A program made the position numbers and the translations under genes. From CAVRUF01 sp963716005 (GTDB lineage Bacteria > Actinomycetota > Thermoleophilia > Gaiellales > Gaiellaceae), in contig OY970285.1 of NCBI GenBank assembly GCA_963716005.1, forward strand, positions 2,046,001 to 2,110,000: DNA of 64,000 nucleotides, read 5' to 3'. Below the pieces are notes generated by a model that did not search any database, was not told the DNA's origin, and saw nothing but the letters and a program-made list of their open reading frames with translations. Shown here in pieces: positions 33,337-42,910 of this stretch; the first letter of the stretch is position 1, and every line of letters begins with the position of its first letter.

Positions 33337-35931
33337 CCGGTCTCGGGCTCCTCGTCCGTCTCGAGCTCTGCGTCGTCCTCGGGCTCGAGATCGATGGCCT
33401 CGTCTTCGACGGGCGGTGGACCGCCGTTCGTTGCTGCGGGCTCGCCCTCGGCGACCGTCTCGCCGTTCTCCTCGTCGGCGGGATCGACGACCATCGCGAC
33501 GGTCGAGACGACCTCCTCGCCGCGCAGGCGCATGACGATCACGCCCTGGGTCGAGCGGCCGAGGCGCTTCACGTCCTCGACGGGGATCTTGATCATCGTG
33601 CCGCCGTTCGACATGAGCATCACCTGGTAGCCGTCGCGGACGACCAGGGCGCCGACGAGTTGGCCGCGCGCCTCGGTGAGCTGCACCGTCTTCACACCCA
33701 TCGAGCCGCGGCCTTTCACCGGGTACTGGTCGATGCGCGTGCGCTTGCCGTAGCCGTTCTCGGTCACGACGAGCAGGTCTTCCTCGTTGCGCGCGATGCC
33801 GGCGAAGATGACCTCGTCGCCGTCGCGCAGGCGGATGCCGATGACGCCCTCGGTCGCACGGCCCATCGGACGCGCCTGCTTCTCGTGGAAGCGTGCGGCC
33901 TGGCCCTTGCGCGAGACGAGCAGGATGTCGTCGTCCCCGTCCGAGTGAAGAGCATTGACGAGCTCGTCGCCCTCGCGGAGGCGGATCGCGATGATCCCGT
34001 CCGCCTTGAGCGGCGTGTTGTAGTCGACGAAGCGGGTCTTCTTGACGACGCCCTTGCGGGTCGCGAGCACGAGGTACTCGGCCTCCTCGAACTTCGCGCG
34101 TGGCGATCATCGCGCGCACCGACTCGCCCTGCGCGAACGGGAGCAGGTTCACGAGCGCGCGGCCCTTCGACTGGCGCGATCCGAGCGGCAGCTCGTGCAC
34201 CTTCAGGCGGTAGACCTTGCCGAGCGAGCTGAAGAAGAGCAGGAAGTCGTGCGTCGAGGCGACGACGAGGTGCTCGATGTAGTCGTCCTCCTTGAGATCC
34301 ATGCCCATGACCCCGATCCCGCCGCGGCGCTGCTCGCGGTACGTGGTGACTGGAAGCCGCTTCACGTAGCCGGAGCGGCTGATCGCGACGACCATGTCCT
34401 CCTCGGCGATCAGATCCTCGAGCTCGAGCTCCTCCTCGGCGGCCACGATCTCCGTGCGCCGCTCGTCGTTTCGCCCGTAGACCTGCTTGATCTCGAGGAG
34501 CTCCTCGCGGATCAGGGCATCGACGCGGGCCGGGTCTCCGAGGATCGCGCGAAGCTCGGCGATGCGCTCGACGAGGTCGGCGTGCTCCTCCTCGATCTCC
34601 TTCCGCGCGAGCCCGGTGAGCCGCGCGAGGCGCAGGTCGAGGATCGCCTGGGCCTGGATCTCCGTCAGGTCGAACTTCTCCATGAGCCCGGTGCGCGCCT
34701 CGTCGGTGTCGGCCGAGCCGCGGATCAGCGCGATGACGGCGTCGAGGTTCTCGAGCGCGGTCAGGTAGCCCTCGAGGATGTGCGCGCGCTCCTCGGCCTT
34801 TCGCAGCTCGAACTTGGAGCGGCGGGTCACGACCTCGCGCTGGTAGTCGAGGTAGTGGCGAACCAGCTCGAGGAGCGTCAGCGTCCGCGGCACGCCGTCG
34901 ACGAGCGCGACCGCGTTGTAGCCGAAGGTCGACTGGAGCGCCGTGTGCTTGAAGAGCTTGTTCTGGACGACCTGCGGAACGGCGTCGCGCTTCAGGTGGA
35001 TCTCGAGCCGCATGCCCGTGCGGTCGGAGAGGTCGCGGATGTCGGCGATCTCCGGCAGCACCTTGTCGTTCACGAGCGCGGCCATCTTCGCGATGACGCC
35101 CTCGTCGCCGCCCTTCTTCACCCCGTACGGAAGCTCGTTGATGACGATCGCCGTGCGGCCGCCGCGCAGCTCCTCGATATGGGCGCGGGCGCGCATGACG
35201 ATCCGGCCGCGGCCGGTGCGGTAAGCGTCGCGGATGCCGCTTCGCCCGACGATGAAGGCGCTCGTCGGGAAGTCAGGCCCATGGACGTGCTTCATGAGGC
35301 CGTCCACGTCGATCGCCGGCTCGTCGATCATCGCGACCACCGCGTCGACCGTCTCGCCGAGGTTGTGGGGCGGGATGTTCGTCGCCATCCCGACGGCGAT
35401 CCCGGACGAACCGTTGACGAGCAGGTTCGGGAAGCGCGACGGGAGGACCGACGGCTCCTTCCGCGACTCGTCGTAGTTCGGGACGAAGTCGACCGTGTCC
35501 GCGTCGATGTCGCGGAGGAGCTCCGTCGCGAGGCGCGTCAGGCGGCACTCGGTGTAGCGCATCGCGGCGGCCGGGTAGCCGTCGATGTTCCCGAAGTTCC
35601 CCTGGCCGTCGACGAGCGGGTAGCGCATCGAGAACGGCTGGGCGAGGCGAACGAGCGTGTCGTAGATCGACTGGTCGCCGTGCGGGTGGTAGGAGCCCAT
35701 CACGTCGCCGACGATCCGCGCGCACTTCTTGTACGGCCGGTTCGGCTGCATCCCGGCCTCGTGCATCCCGAAGAGGACGCGGCGGTGCACCGGCTTCAGG
35801 CCGTCGCGCGCATCCGGGAGGGCACGGGCGACGATGACGCTCATCGCGTAGTCGAGGAAGCTCGAGCGCATCTCCTGCTCGAGCTCGCGCGACTCGATCC
35901 GGCCTGCTCCTAGGGGTTCGACCGTCGCCAT
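33333..35931 (-). CDS. gyrA: DNA gyrase subunit A (one frameshift)
   Basis: About 865 residues after repair. GyrA cuts and rejoins DNA during negative supercoiling. Seen: RALPDARDGLKPVHRRVLFGM, active-site tyrosine in AAAMRYTECRL (Y126), and the C-terminal beta-pinwheel with the GyrA-box-like QSKGRALVNLL. The reading frame breaks near 34095: AMIATR is followed, after removal of one base, by KFEEAEYLVLATRKGVVKKT. The acidic C-terminal tail (EDDAELETDEEPETG) is long. The quinolone-contact position equivalent to Ser83 is Gln87 (GDQSIYD). The ATG directly follows the gyrB stop. Confidence 0.95.
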
Positions 35932-38332
35932 CTAGACGTCGAGGAACCTGACATCGCGGGCGTTCGACTCGATGAACAACCGCCGCGGCTCGACCTGGTC
36001 TCCCATGAGCGTGGAGAAGATCCGGTCGGCGACGGCCGCGTCCTCCACGTCGACGCGCATGAGGATCCGGCGGGCCGGATCCATCGTCGTCTCCCAGAGC
36101 TCGGACGGGTTCATCTCGCCGAGGCCCTTGAAGCGGCTCACCTGGATGCCGTCCTTGGCGATCTCGAGGAGCGCCGCCCGCAGCTCCTCGAAGGTCTGGA
36201 CGGTTCGCGTCTTCTTGCCGACCGTGATCGTGAACGGCGGGGCCCCGACCGTCTCGACGAGCTTCTCGTACGCGCGCCGCAGGCCGCAGGTAGGACGAGA
36301 ACTCGAAGACGTCCGAGGGAACGTCGACGTGGTGGGCGGCGCTCGTCGAGCGCTCGATCACCTTGACGCGGAACGTGCCGTCGTGGATCGCGGGGACCGA
36401 CTCGAGGTCGTGGCCGTTCTCGGAGAGCCCGGGCAGCGCGTCGATCGCCTCCTGCGCGGACGACGCCGGCGACTCGATCAGCCGGTGCTCGATCACGAAG
36501 CGGCCGGCGGACGGGTAGTCGCGCAGCTCCGAGGCGAGCTTCGCCGACCAGCCCTCGAAGGTGCTGAGGTCGCGCGTGAAGCGCGTCCAGCGGGCCTCGG
36601 TCATCTTCGCGGCCTCGCCCGAGCGCGGCGTGACCTCCATGTCCTTGATCTTCTCGCGCACGAGGAGCTCCTCGAACTGCGACTCCTTCTCGACGTACTG
36701 CTCCTGGTTTCCGACCTTCACGCGGTAGAGCGGCGGCACGGCGATGTACACGTGCCCGTTGTCGAAGAGCTCCTGCATGTTGCGGTAGAGGAAGGTGAGG
36801 ATGAGCGTGCGGATGTGGGATCCGTCCACGTCGGCGTCGGTCATGATGATCACGCGGTGGTAGCGGAGCCTCTCGAGGTCGAACTCGTCCGCGATCCCCG
36901 TCCCGATCGCCGTGATGATCGCCTGGATCTCGGCGTTCGAGAGCACCTTCCCGATCCGGTTCTTCTCCGAGTTGATCACCTTGCCGCGCAGCGGCAGGAT
37001 CGCCTGGAACTGCCGGTCGCGCGCGTCGATAGCCGAGCCGCCGGCCGAGTTGCCCTCGACCAGGTACATCTCCGCCTCGGCCGGGTCGCGCGTCTGGCAG
37101 TCGGCCAGCTTGCCCGGCAGTGAGCCGCCGTCGAGGGCGCTCTTGCGCCGCGTCAGCTCGCGCGCCTTGCGGGCCGCCTGGCGCGCGTTTCGCGCCGCGA
37201 CCGCCTTGGTGATGATCTGGCGCGCGTCGTTCGGGTTCTCCTCCATGAACTCGGCGAGCTTCGCGTTGACGGTCTGCTCGACGAGGCCGCGCACCCAGGG
37301 GTTGCCGAGCTTCGTCTTCGTCTGCCCCTCGAACTGCGGCTCGCGCAGCTTCACCGAGATGACCGCGGCAAGGCCTTCGCGGACGTCCTCGCCCTCGAGG
37401 TTCTCCTCCTTCTCCTTCAGGAGCCCCTTCTCGCGGGCGTACTTGTTGAGCGTGCCGGTGAGCGCCGCCTTGAAGCCGGAGAGGTGCGTACCGCCCTCAT
37501 GGGTATTGATGTTGTTCGCGAACGAGAACACCGACTCGACGTAGGAGGTGTTCCACTGCATGGCCACTTCGACGGAGCCGTCGTCGGTCGCGTTCTCGAG
37601 GTAGACGATGTGCTTGTGGACCGAGTCCTTGGCGTCGTTCACATAGGCGACGAAGTCCTTGATCCCGCCCTCTGCGTAGAACTCCTGGGTCTCCTCGGCC
37701 TCGCGCGCGTCGGTGAAGACGATCCGGAGGCCCTTGGTGAGGAAGGCGGTCTCACGGAAGCGCTGCGCGAGCGTCTGGGCCGAGAGCTCGAGCTCCTCGA
37801 AGATCTCCGAGTCGGGGAGATACGTGATCTGCGTGCCCGTGTCGCCCGGCTCCGCTTCGCCGACGATCTCCATGTCGCCGAGCGGTGCCCCGCGCGAGAA
37901 CTCCTGGCGGTAGAGCTTGCCGTCGCGGCGCACCTCGGCCACGAGGCTCTCCGAGAGGGCGTTGACGACGGAGACGCCGACGCCGTGGAGTCCGCCGGAG
38001 ACCTTGTAGCCGTCGCCGCCGAACTTCGCGCCCGAGTGGAGCTTCGTCAGCACGATCTCGAGGGCCGGGCGTCCCTGCTCCGGCACGATGTCGACGGGGA
38101 TGCCCGAGCCGAAGTCGCGGACGGTCACCGAGTTGTCCGGATGGAGGGTGATCTCGATGCGGTCGTTGCGTCCCGCAAGGGCCTCGTCGACCGAGTTGTC
38201 GACCACCTCGTAGACCAGGTGATGGAGTCCGCGGGAGCCCGTCGAGCCGATGTACATACCCGGGCGCAGCCGGACCGGCTCGAGGCCTTCGAGGACGGTG
38301 ATGTCTTTTGCGGTGTAGGACGTTTCAGTCAT
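35932..38332 (-). CDS. gyrB: DNA gyrase subunit B (interrupted by 7-bp tandem duplication)
   Basis: About 797 residues after repair. ATPase subunit of gyrase. Seen: GHKL motifs VDNSVDEALAGRND and GGLHGVGVSVVNALSE, the TOPRIM block EMYLVEGNSAGGSA and IMTDADVDGSHIRTL, and the C-terminal VSRFKGLGEMNPSELWETTMD. The frame is broken at 36276-36289 by a tandem repeat of GCCGCAG; deleting one copy restores SYLRRAYEKLVETVG. About 150 extra residues precede that point compared with short GyrB forms, an insert typical of long GyrB. The ATG lies one base after a hairpin T-tract. Confidence 0.95.
36276..36289. repeat. 7-bp tandem duplication inside gyrB
   Basis: GCCGCAG occurs twice in a row. One copy fits the GyrB reading frame; two copies shift it by +1. 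A replication-slippage or assembly origin are both possible. Confidence 0.85.
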
Positions 38333-38333
38333 G

Positions 38334-38361
38334 AAAAAAGCCCTGCTAAAGGGCTATTTTT
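38334..38361. terminator. Hairpin with T-tracts on both strands between dciA and gyrB
   Basis: AGCCCT-GCTAA-AGGGCT with a run of six A before it and five T after it, so both strands show stem plus U-tract. On the minus strand it is 24 bases past the dciA stop and ends one base before the gyrB ATG. The only Shine-Dalgarno-like AGGG for gyrB lies in the 3' arm. It may end the dnaN-recF-dciA transcript and also attenuate gyrB. Confidence 0.8.
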
Positions 38362-38378
38362 GTACCCGGCGTAGTGTA

Positions 38379-38864
38379 TCAGAGCGACCGGTCGTCCGGC
38401 GGGCGAACCGACAGCGCCAAACTGGCCGCCGCGGCCTTCGCGACGGCCTCGCGAAGCTCCTCGTTTTCGATCCCGGCCGCGAGCGCCTCGCCGGCCTCGC
38501 GGAGCTCGTCGGGGACCGGCGGCGGAGGCGGCTTGTCGGGGTCCTCCGGCAGTGGTCCCCGCTCGGGCAGGCGGCCCGCCGCGAAGGCGATCTCGGGCGG
38601 CGCCGCGTCGCCGAGCGCCTCGCGCAGGCGCTCGAGCGTCGTCTCCGCGAGGGCGGTGAGCTCGAAGGCCCACACGCTCGAGGAGGTCGCCACGTGGAGG
38701 GTTCCGTCGCGGGCGATTCTCGCCGGCCAGGCGTTCTCGGCGATCGCCTCGCCCACCGCTGCGGGCCACGCCTTCACGATTGGCCCGATGGCGGCATCCG
38801 GGCCGAGCTTCGCCACCTGGTCACGGATCTCGTCGCCGATCGAGCGCGGGTGGTAGCCGCTCAT
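38379..38864 (-). CDS. dciA: DUF721 protein, DciA-type replicative helicase loader
   Basis: 161 residues. The DUF721 domain spans roughly residues 10-75 (IGDEIRDQVAKLG, VKAWPAAVGEAIAENAWPARIARDGTLHVATSSSVWAFEL), a KH-like fold. DciA proteins help DnaB helicase assemble on DNA in bacteria without DnaC/DnaI. A proline-rich linker (KPPPPPVPDE) and an alpha-helical tail follow. The start overlaps recF as ATGA. Placement in dnaA-dnaN-recF is the usual actinobacterial one. The C-terminal extension has no recognised domain. Confidence 0.85.
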   Translation of the reverse strand: MSGYHPRSIGDEIRDQVAKLGPDAAIGPIVKAWPAAVGEAIAENAWPARIARDGTLHVATSSSVWAFELTALAETTLERLREALGDAAPPEIAFAAGRLPERGPLPEDPDKPPPPPVPDELREAGEALAAGIENEELREAVAKAAAASLALSVRPPDDRSL

Positions 38865-39931
38865 GCCGCTCTCGCCGTTCCGGGCGTGACCTCGATCACG
38901 GCCGCGGGGTCGGGGCCGCCGCGCGGGAGCGCTCCCCGGTCGGTGGCGGTAACGATCGTCTGCGATCCCTCCGGAAGCGCGGCGAGGAGCGCGACGCGGC
39001 GGGTTTCGTCGAGCTCGCTCAGCACGTCGTCGAGGAGGAGAAGCGGCGGCGCACCCCTCCGCTCGGCGGTGAGATCCGCCTCCGCGAGCGTGAGCGCGAG
39101 GACGGTCGCGCGCTGCTCGCCCTGGGAGCCGAAGCTGCGCAACTCTCTGCCGGCCGCGCTGATCCCGATGTCGCGCAGGTGCGGGCCGAGCGACGTCGTC
39201 CCGCGGGCGAGGTCGCGGTCGAAGCGCTCCTCGAGCGCCTCCACAGTCGGCGGATCCGGCTCATAGGCAAGCGTCGCCCCGGGCAGGCCGAGCCCCTCGG
39301 CCCGCGTGGCGAACACCGGCGAGAGATCCGCGACCAGCGCGACACGGGCGGCGTCGAGCTCCGCCCCGAGTTCGGCGACACGCTCGGTCCACGGGGCGAC
39401 CGACTCGCGTCCGGCCGCATTCGCACGCACCCGCCGCAGCGCCTCGTTTCGCTGCGCGAGCGCCTGGCCGTAGGAGCCGGGCAGGTCGGCCTGCGCCGGC
39501 GCGAGCCGTCCCAGCATCCGGTCGACGTAGTGGCGGCGGACGATCGGGCTTCCCTTCACGACCGCGAGCCGGTCGGGGACGAAGACAAGCGCGGTCAGCC
39601 GGTGGCGGAGCGACTCGACGGTCGCGAGCTGCGCGCCGTTGAACTTGGCTCGCTTCGGATGGCCGGGCTCGAGCGTCACCTCGGTCTCGACCGGCGATCC
39701 ACCCTCCTCCCCGACCAGGGTCACCCGGCCGGCGGAGGCGCCGAAGCGCACGAGCTGCGCGTCCGTCCGCGACCGCGGCGAGAACCCCTGGCTTCCGACG
39801 TGGAGCGCCTCGAGGAGGTTCGTCTTGCCGACACCGTTTAGGCCTGTCACGAGCACGAAGCCGGGCGGGAGATCGAGGTCGAGCGCCGCGTACGACCGGT
39901 AGTCGACGAGGGTGACGTGCGCGACGACCAC
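38861..39931 (-). CDS. recF: DNA replication and repair protein RecF
   Basis: 356 residues. ABC-type SMC-like ATPase that loads RecA at gaps. Walker A in GLNGVGKTNLLEAL, RecF signature in SLGPHLRDIGI, ABC signature FGSQGEQRATVLAL and Walker B LLLLDDVLSELDETRR. The N-terminal HVTLVDYRSYAALDLDL fits the family. Start GTG 39931, 28 bases after dnaN. Complete and intact. Confidence 0.95.
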   Translation of the reverse strand: MVVAHVTLVDYRSYAALDLDLPPGFVLVTGLNGVGKTNLLEALHVGSQGFSPRSRTDAQLVRFGASAGRVTLVGEEGGSPVETEVTLEPGHPKRAKFNGAQLATVESLRHRLTALVFVPDRLAVVKGSPIVRRHYVDRMLGRLAPAQADLPGSYGQALAQRNEALRRVRANAAGRESVAPWTERVAELGAELDAARVALVADLSPVFATRAEGLGLPGATLAYEPDPPTVEALEERFDRDLARGTTSLGPHLRDIGISAAGRELRSFGSQGEQRATVLALTLAEADLTAERRGAPPLLLLDDVLSELDETRRVALLAALPEGSQTIVTATDRGALPRGGPDPAAVIEVTPGTARAA

Positions 39932-39959
39932 CTGGCGCCCTCGGCCCGAGGGCCGCGCC

Positions 39960-41096
39960 TCAGGCGGCCAGCCGGATGGGCATGATCAGGTAGAGGAAAT
40001 CGTCTCCCTCCCCCTGGACGAGCCCCGGCCGAAGCGGGCTGATGAGCTTGATCCGGACGTTCTCGTCGGCGACCGACTCGAGGCCGTCGCGCAGGAACTC
40101 GGCGTTGAAGCCGATCTCCAGCGCATCGCCGGTGTAGGCGACGGGGAGCGACTCGTGCGCCTCTCCGACATCCTGCGTCTGCGCGCTCACGGTCAACTCG
40201 CCCTCGGCGAAGCGAAGGCGAAGCGGCGACTTGCGCTGCGCCATGAGCGAGGTGCGCCGGACGACGTCCAGGAGCTCCTCGCGCGGGATCGAGACCTCGG
40301 CCTCGAACGCCTCCGGCACGAGCTGCTTGTAGTTCGGGAACTGGCCGTCGATGCGGCGCGCCGTCAGCGTGACGCCCTCCACGTCGAAGACGATCTGGTT
40401 GTCGAGGATCCCGAGCGCGAGGGTGTCGCTCTCCGCGGCCTGGGCGACGCGGGCGAGCTCGCCGAGCGCGCGCGCCGGCACGATCGCCTCGAGCTCCTTC
40501 GCCGGGCCCTGCTCGAGCGTCGTCTCCTTGACGCTCAGCCGGTAGGAGTCGGTCGCGGCCATGACGAGCTTCCCGGCCTCGAAGCGGACGAGGATCCCGG
40601 TGAGCACCGGTCGTGACTCGTCGCGCGAGGCGGAGCGGCTCACCTTCGCGATCGTGTCGAGGAAGGCCGTGCGCTCGACGGTGAACTCCTCGCCCCCGGA
40701 GTCCGGCAACCGCGGGAAGTCCTCCGCGCTGAACGTGTGCAGGCTGTAGGAGGCGGCGCCGCAGGTCAGGCGCACGAGCCCTTCGCCGGCGACGTGCTCG
40801 AGCGTCACCTCACCGGGCGGCAGGAGCTTTGCGATGTCGACGAAGAGCCGGCCGGGAACCACCACGCTTCCCTGGGACCCCACGCTCGCGTCGATCCCGA
40901 GCCGAACCGAGAGCTCCATGTCCGTGGCCGCCAACTCCAAGCGCCCCTCGGTCGCGCGCAGGAGGATTCCCGTCAAGACGTGGACGCTCTGCCTGGTCGA
41001 GACGCCGCGTCCGACAACCGAGAGCTTCTCGGAAAGCTCCTCGCTTTGACAGGTAATCCTCAGGTTGGTCTCAGTTGCTGTCTCGAGAGAATTCAT
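39960..41096 (-). CDS. dnaN: DNA polymerase III beta sliding clamp
   Basis: 378 residues with three clamp domains. Seen: LSEKLSVVGRGVSTRQSVHV, PGRLFVDIAKLLPPGEVTLE, SRDESRPVLTGILVRFEAGK and the C-terminal LISPLRPGLVQGEGDDFLYLIMPIRL. The clamp tethers the polymerase and other partners to DNA. The ATG lies 12 bases from a row of DnaA-trio triplets, so the gene begins at the edge of the origin. No clear ribosome site other than AGG. Confidence 0.96.
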   Translation of the reverse strand: MNSLETATETNLRITCQSEELSEKLSVVGRGVSTRQSVHVLTGILLRATEGRLELAATDMELSVRLGIDASVGSQGSVVVPGRLFVDIAKLLPPGEVTLEHVAGEGLVRLTCGAASYSLHTFSAEDFPRLPDSGGEEFTVERTAFLDTIAKVSRSASRDESRPVLTGILVRFEAGKLVMAATDSYRLSVKETTLEQGPAKELEAIVPARALGELARVAQAAESDTLALGILDNQIVFDVEGVTLTARRIDGQFPNYKQLVPEAFEAEVSIPREELLDVVRRTSLMAQRKSPLRLRFAEGELTVSAQTQDVGEAHESLPVAYTGDALEIGFNAEFLRDGLESVADENVRIKLISPLRPGLVQGEGDDFLYLIMPIRLAA

Positions 41097-41271
41097 TTAA
41101 GGACCTCGTAGTAGTAGTAAGGCGTGTGGATAGCGGGGAAGACGGTACTGAAGCCGCCACGGGAGCGGCGCCGCGCTGGGGACGGGATCTGGGGAGAACT
41201 TCGCTGGACCCCCAGTTTGGACGTGCCAGCAGGTTCGTCCACAATTTGCCGGGCGCTCCTCCACACGTTCA
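41097..41271. other. dnaA-dnaN intergenic part of oriC
   Basis: 175 bases holding an unwinding element (41108-41133) and further DnaA-box-like 9-mers: TCGTCCACA (41235) and TCCTCCACA (41257), each two mismatches from TTATCCACA. The remainder is GC-rich with no ORF support. Gene orientation switches across this neighbourhood. Treated as the initiation side of a two-part origin. Confidence 0.75.
41108..41133 (-). other. DnaA box followed by DnaA-trio repeats (origin unwinding element)
   Basis: Read in the dnaA-to-dnaN direction: DnaA box CTATCCACA (one mismatch), GC-rich CGCC, then TTACTACTACTAC. On the complementary strand read 3' to 5' this is AAT-GAT-GAT-GAT, the DnaA-trio pattern known from Bacillus subtilis in the same order box, GC-rich spacer, trios. 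DnaA spreads from the box along these triplets to open the duplex. Confidence 0.8.
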
Positions 41272-42630
41272 TCAACGGGCCTGCTTGATGCGCGCGGTGA
41301 GCTCCTGGACGAGGTTGTAGACCGAGCGGTCTTCCTTGATCAGCTTCGCGATCTTCGAGGTCGCGTGGATTACCGTCGTGTGGTCGCGGCCGCCGAACTT
41401 CTTGCCGATCTTCGGGAGCGAGGAGTCGGTCAGCTCGCGGCAGAGGTACATCGCGACCTGCCGGGGATAAACGATCGACTGGGACCGGCGGTCGCCCGTG
41501 AGCTCCTGGAGCGAGATCCCAAAGCGCTCGATGACGGCCTCCTGAATCCGCTCGACGGAGACCTCGGGGATCTCGCCCTGCGGGAAGACGTCCTTCAAGA
41601 CCTCCTGCGCGAGGTCGACGGTCATCGGGCGGCCGGTGAGCGACGAGAAGGCGACGACGCGCGTGAGCGCGCCCTCGAGCTCGCGGATGTTGGTCGAGAT
41701 GCGGCCGGCGATGAAGGTGAGGACCTGCTGGTCGGGCACGTGCGTCTTCTCCGCGTGCACCTTCTTGCGGAGGATCGCGATGCGCGTCTCGAGGTCGGGC
41801 GGCTGGATGTCCGTGATGAGGCCCCACTCGAACCGCGAGCGAAGGCGCGCCTCGAGCGTTGCGATGTCGCGCGGCGGGCGATCGGACGAGATGACGATCT
41901 GCCGGCCGGCCTCGTAGAGCGAGTTGAACGTGTGGAAGAACTCCTCCTGGATCCGCTCCTTGCCCTCGAAGAACTGGATGTCGTCGATGAGGAGGACGTC
42001 GTAGTGGCGGTAGCGGTGCTTGAACCCCTCGATCCGCTTGTCGCGGAGGGAGTTGATGAAGTCGTTCATGAAGGCCTCGCTCGTCACGTAGCGCGCGGTG
42101 AGGCCCTGCCCGTGCTCTCCGGTGTAGTCGGCGATCGCCTGGAGGAGGTGTGTCTTGCCGAGCCCCGTCCCGCCGTAGATGAAGAGCGGGTTGTAGGCCT
42201 GCGCCGGCGCCTCGGCCACGGCGAGCGCGGCCGCGTGGGCGAAGCGGTTCGACGAGCCGATGACGAAGCGGTCGAACGTGTACTTCGGGTTCAGGCCGGT
42301 GCGCTCGCGCCGCTCGGGCGCGCGCACGTCTTCGGGCCACGGAGACGGCTGCCGCTCCGGCGCCGCCACGGCCGCGAGGGACACCTGGACGTGCCGCTCG
42401 GAGCCGAGCGTGTCGCGCACCGCCGCCTCGACGAGACCGCGGAAGTGGTTCTCGATCCACTCGCGCGTGAAGTCGTTCGGAACGGTGAGGACGAAGATAT
42501 CGTCGTCGAGCGCCTCACCCTCTGCATCCCCGAACCAGGTGCGGTACGTGTGGTCGTTCAGCGACCCCTGTAGGCGCCGAGCTACCTCGGTCCACAGGGT
42601 CTCCGCACTCAGCTCTAAGGGCTGTTCCAC
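41272..42630 (-). CDS. dnaA: Chromosomal replication initiator protein DnaA
   Basis: 452 residues, all four domains. Domain I: ETLWTEVARRLQGSLNDHTY; a short linker; AAA+ domain III with TFDRFVIGSSNRFAHAAALA, Walker A GGTGLGKTH (153-161), Walker B VLLIDDIQFF, sensor 2 region RELEGALTRV; domain IV with the DNA-binding signature FGGRDHTTVIHATSKI. Start GTG 42630. A promoter with -35 TTGTAG, 17-base spacer and -10 TAGACT lies upstream, and DnaA boxes just beyond allow autoregulation. Confidence 0.97.
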   Translation of the reverse strand: MEQPLELSAETLWTEVARRLQGSLNDHTYRTWFGDAEGEALDDDIFVLTVPNDFTREWIENHFRGLVEAAVRDTLGSERHVQVSLAAVAAPERQPSPWPEDVRAPERRERTGLNPKYTFDRFVIGSSNRFAHAAALAVAEAPAQAYNPLFIYGGTGLGKTHLLQAIADYTGEHGQGLTARYVTSEAFMNDFINSLRDKRIEGFKHRYRHYDVLLIDDIQFFEGKERIQEEFFHTFNSLYEAGRQIVISSDRPPRDIATLEARLRSRFEWGLITDIQPPDLETRIAILRKKVHAEKTHVPDQQVLTFIAGRISTNIRELEGALTRVVAFSSLTGRPMTVDLAQEVLKDVFPQGEIPEVSVERIQEAVIERFGISLQELTGDRRSQSIVYPRQVAMYLCRELTDSSLPKIGKKFGGRDHTTVIHATSKIAKLIKEDRSVYNLVQELTARIKQAR

Positions 42631-42670
42631 CCGGCCTTCGAACTCCTTCCGTCCCGCTCGGCGAGGCGCG

Positions 42671-42699
42671 AGTCTAGCAACGGGGTGTCCTCCCTACAA
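42671..42699 (-). promoter_or_regulatory. dnaA promoter (-35 TTGTAG, 17 bp, -10 TAGACT)
   Basis: On the minus strand TTGTAG (42699-42694) and TAGACT (42676-42671) are separated by 17 bases. The predicted transcript starts about 33 bases before the GTG of dnaA. AGGAG lies within the leader, 15 bases from the start codon. Confidence 0.65.
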
Positions 42700-42749
42700 A
42701 CGGTCCCTCTGGGGAAAACGCAACCCCCCAAAACCGCACGTTTGCAGGC

Positions 42750-42845
42750 AATACGGAGTTATCCACAGGCGTCTCCACAATGTGGACAGTCTTAAGGATC
42801 GCCCGCATCATGCGAACTTTGGGCTGTGGATTTCCACAGGCCGCG
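42750..42845. other. DnaA-box cluster upstream of dnaA (second half of oriC)
   Basis: Contains one perfect DnaA box TTATCCACA (42759-42767) and weaker boxes arranged as two palindromes: CCACAATGTGG around 42775-42785 and CTGTGGATTTCCACAG at 42824-42839. The whole 42631-42990 gap (360 bases) holds only the dnaA promoter, these boxes and the rpmH promoter and leader; I see no gene in it. Confidence 0.8.
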
Positions 42846-42910
42846 GAATTTGGAAATGCGCCTTGCCGGATGCTCGTCCGGGTCTTCGAAGAGGGGGCGC
42901 CGACCTTCTC

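Noticed and set aside
38331..39266. Plus-strand leader-peptide ORF starting in the gyrB hairpin (MKKALLKGYF)
   Set aside because: It runs antisense over dciA with no conserved content; the start merely falls in the A-run of the terminator.
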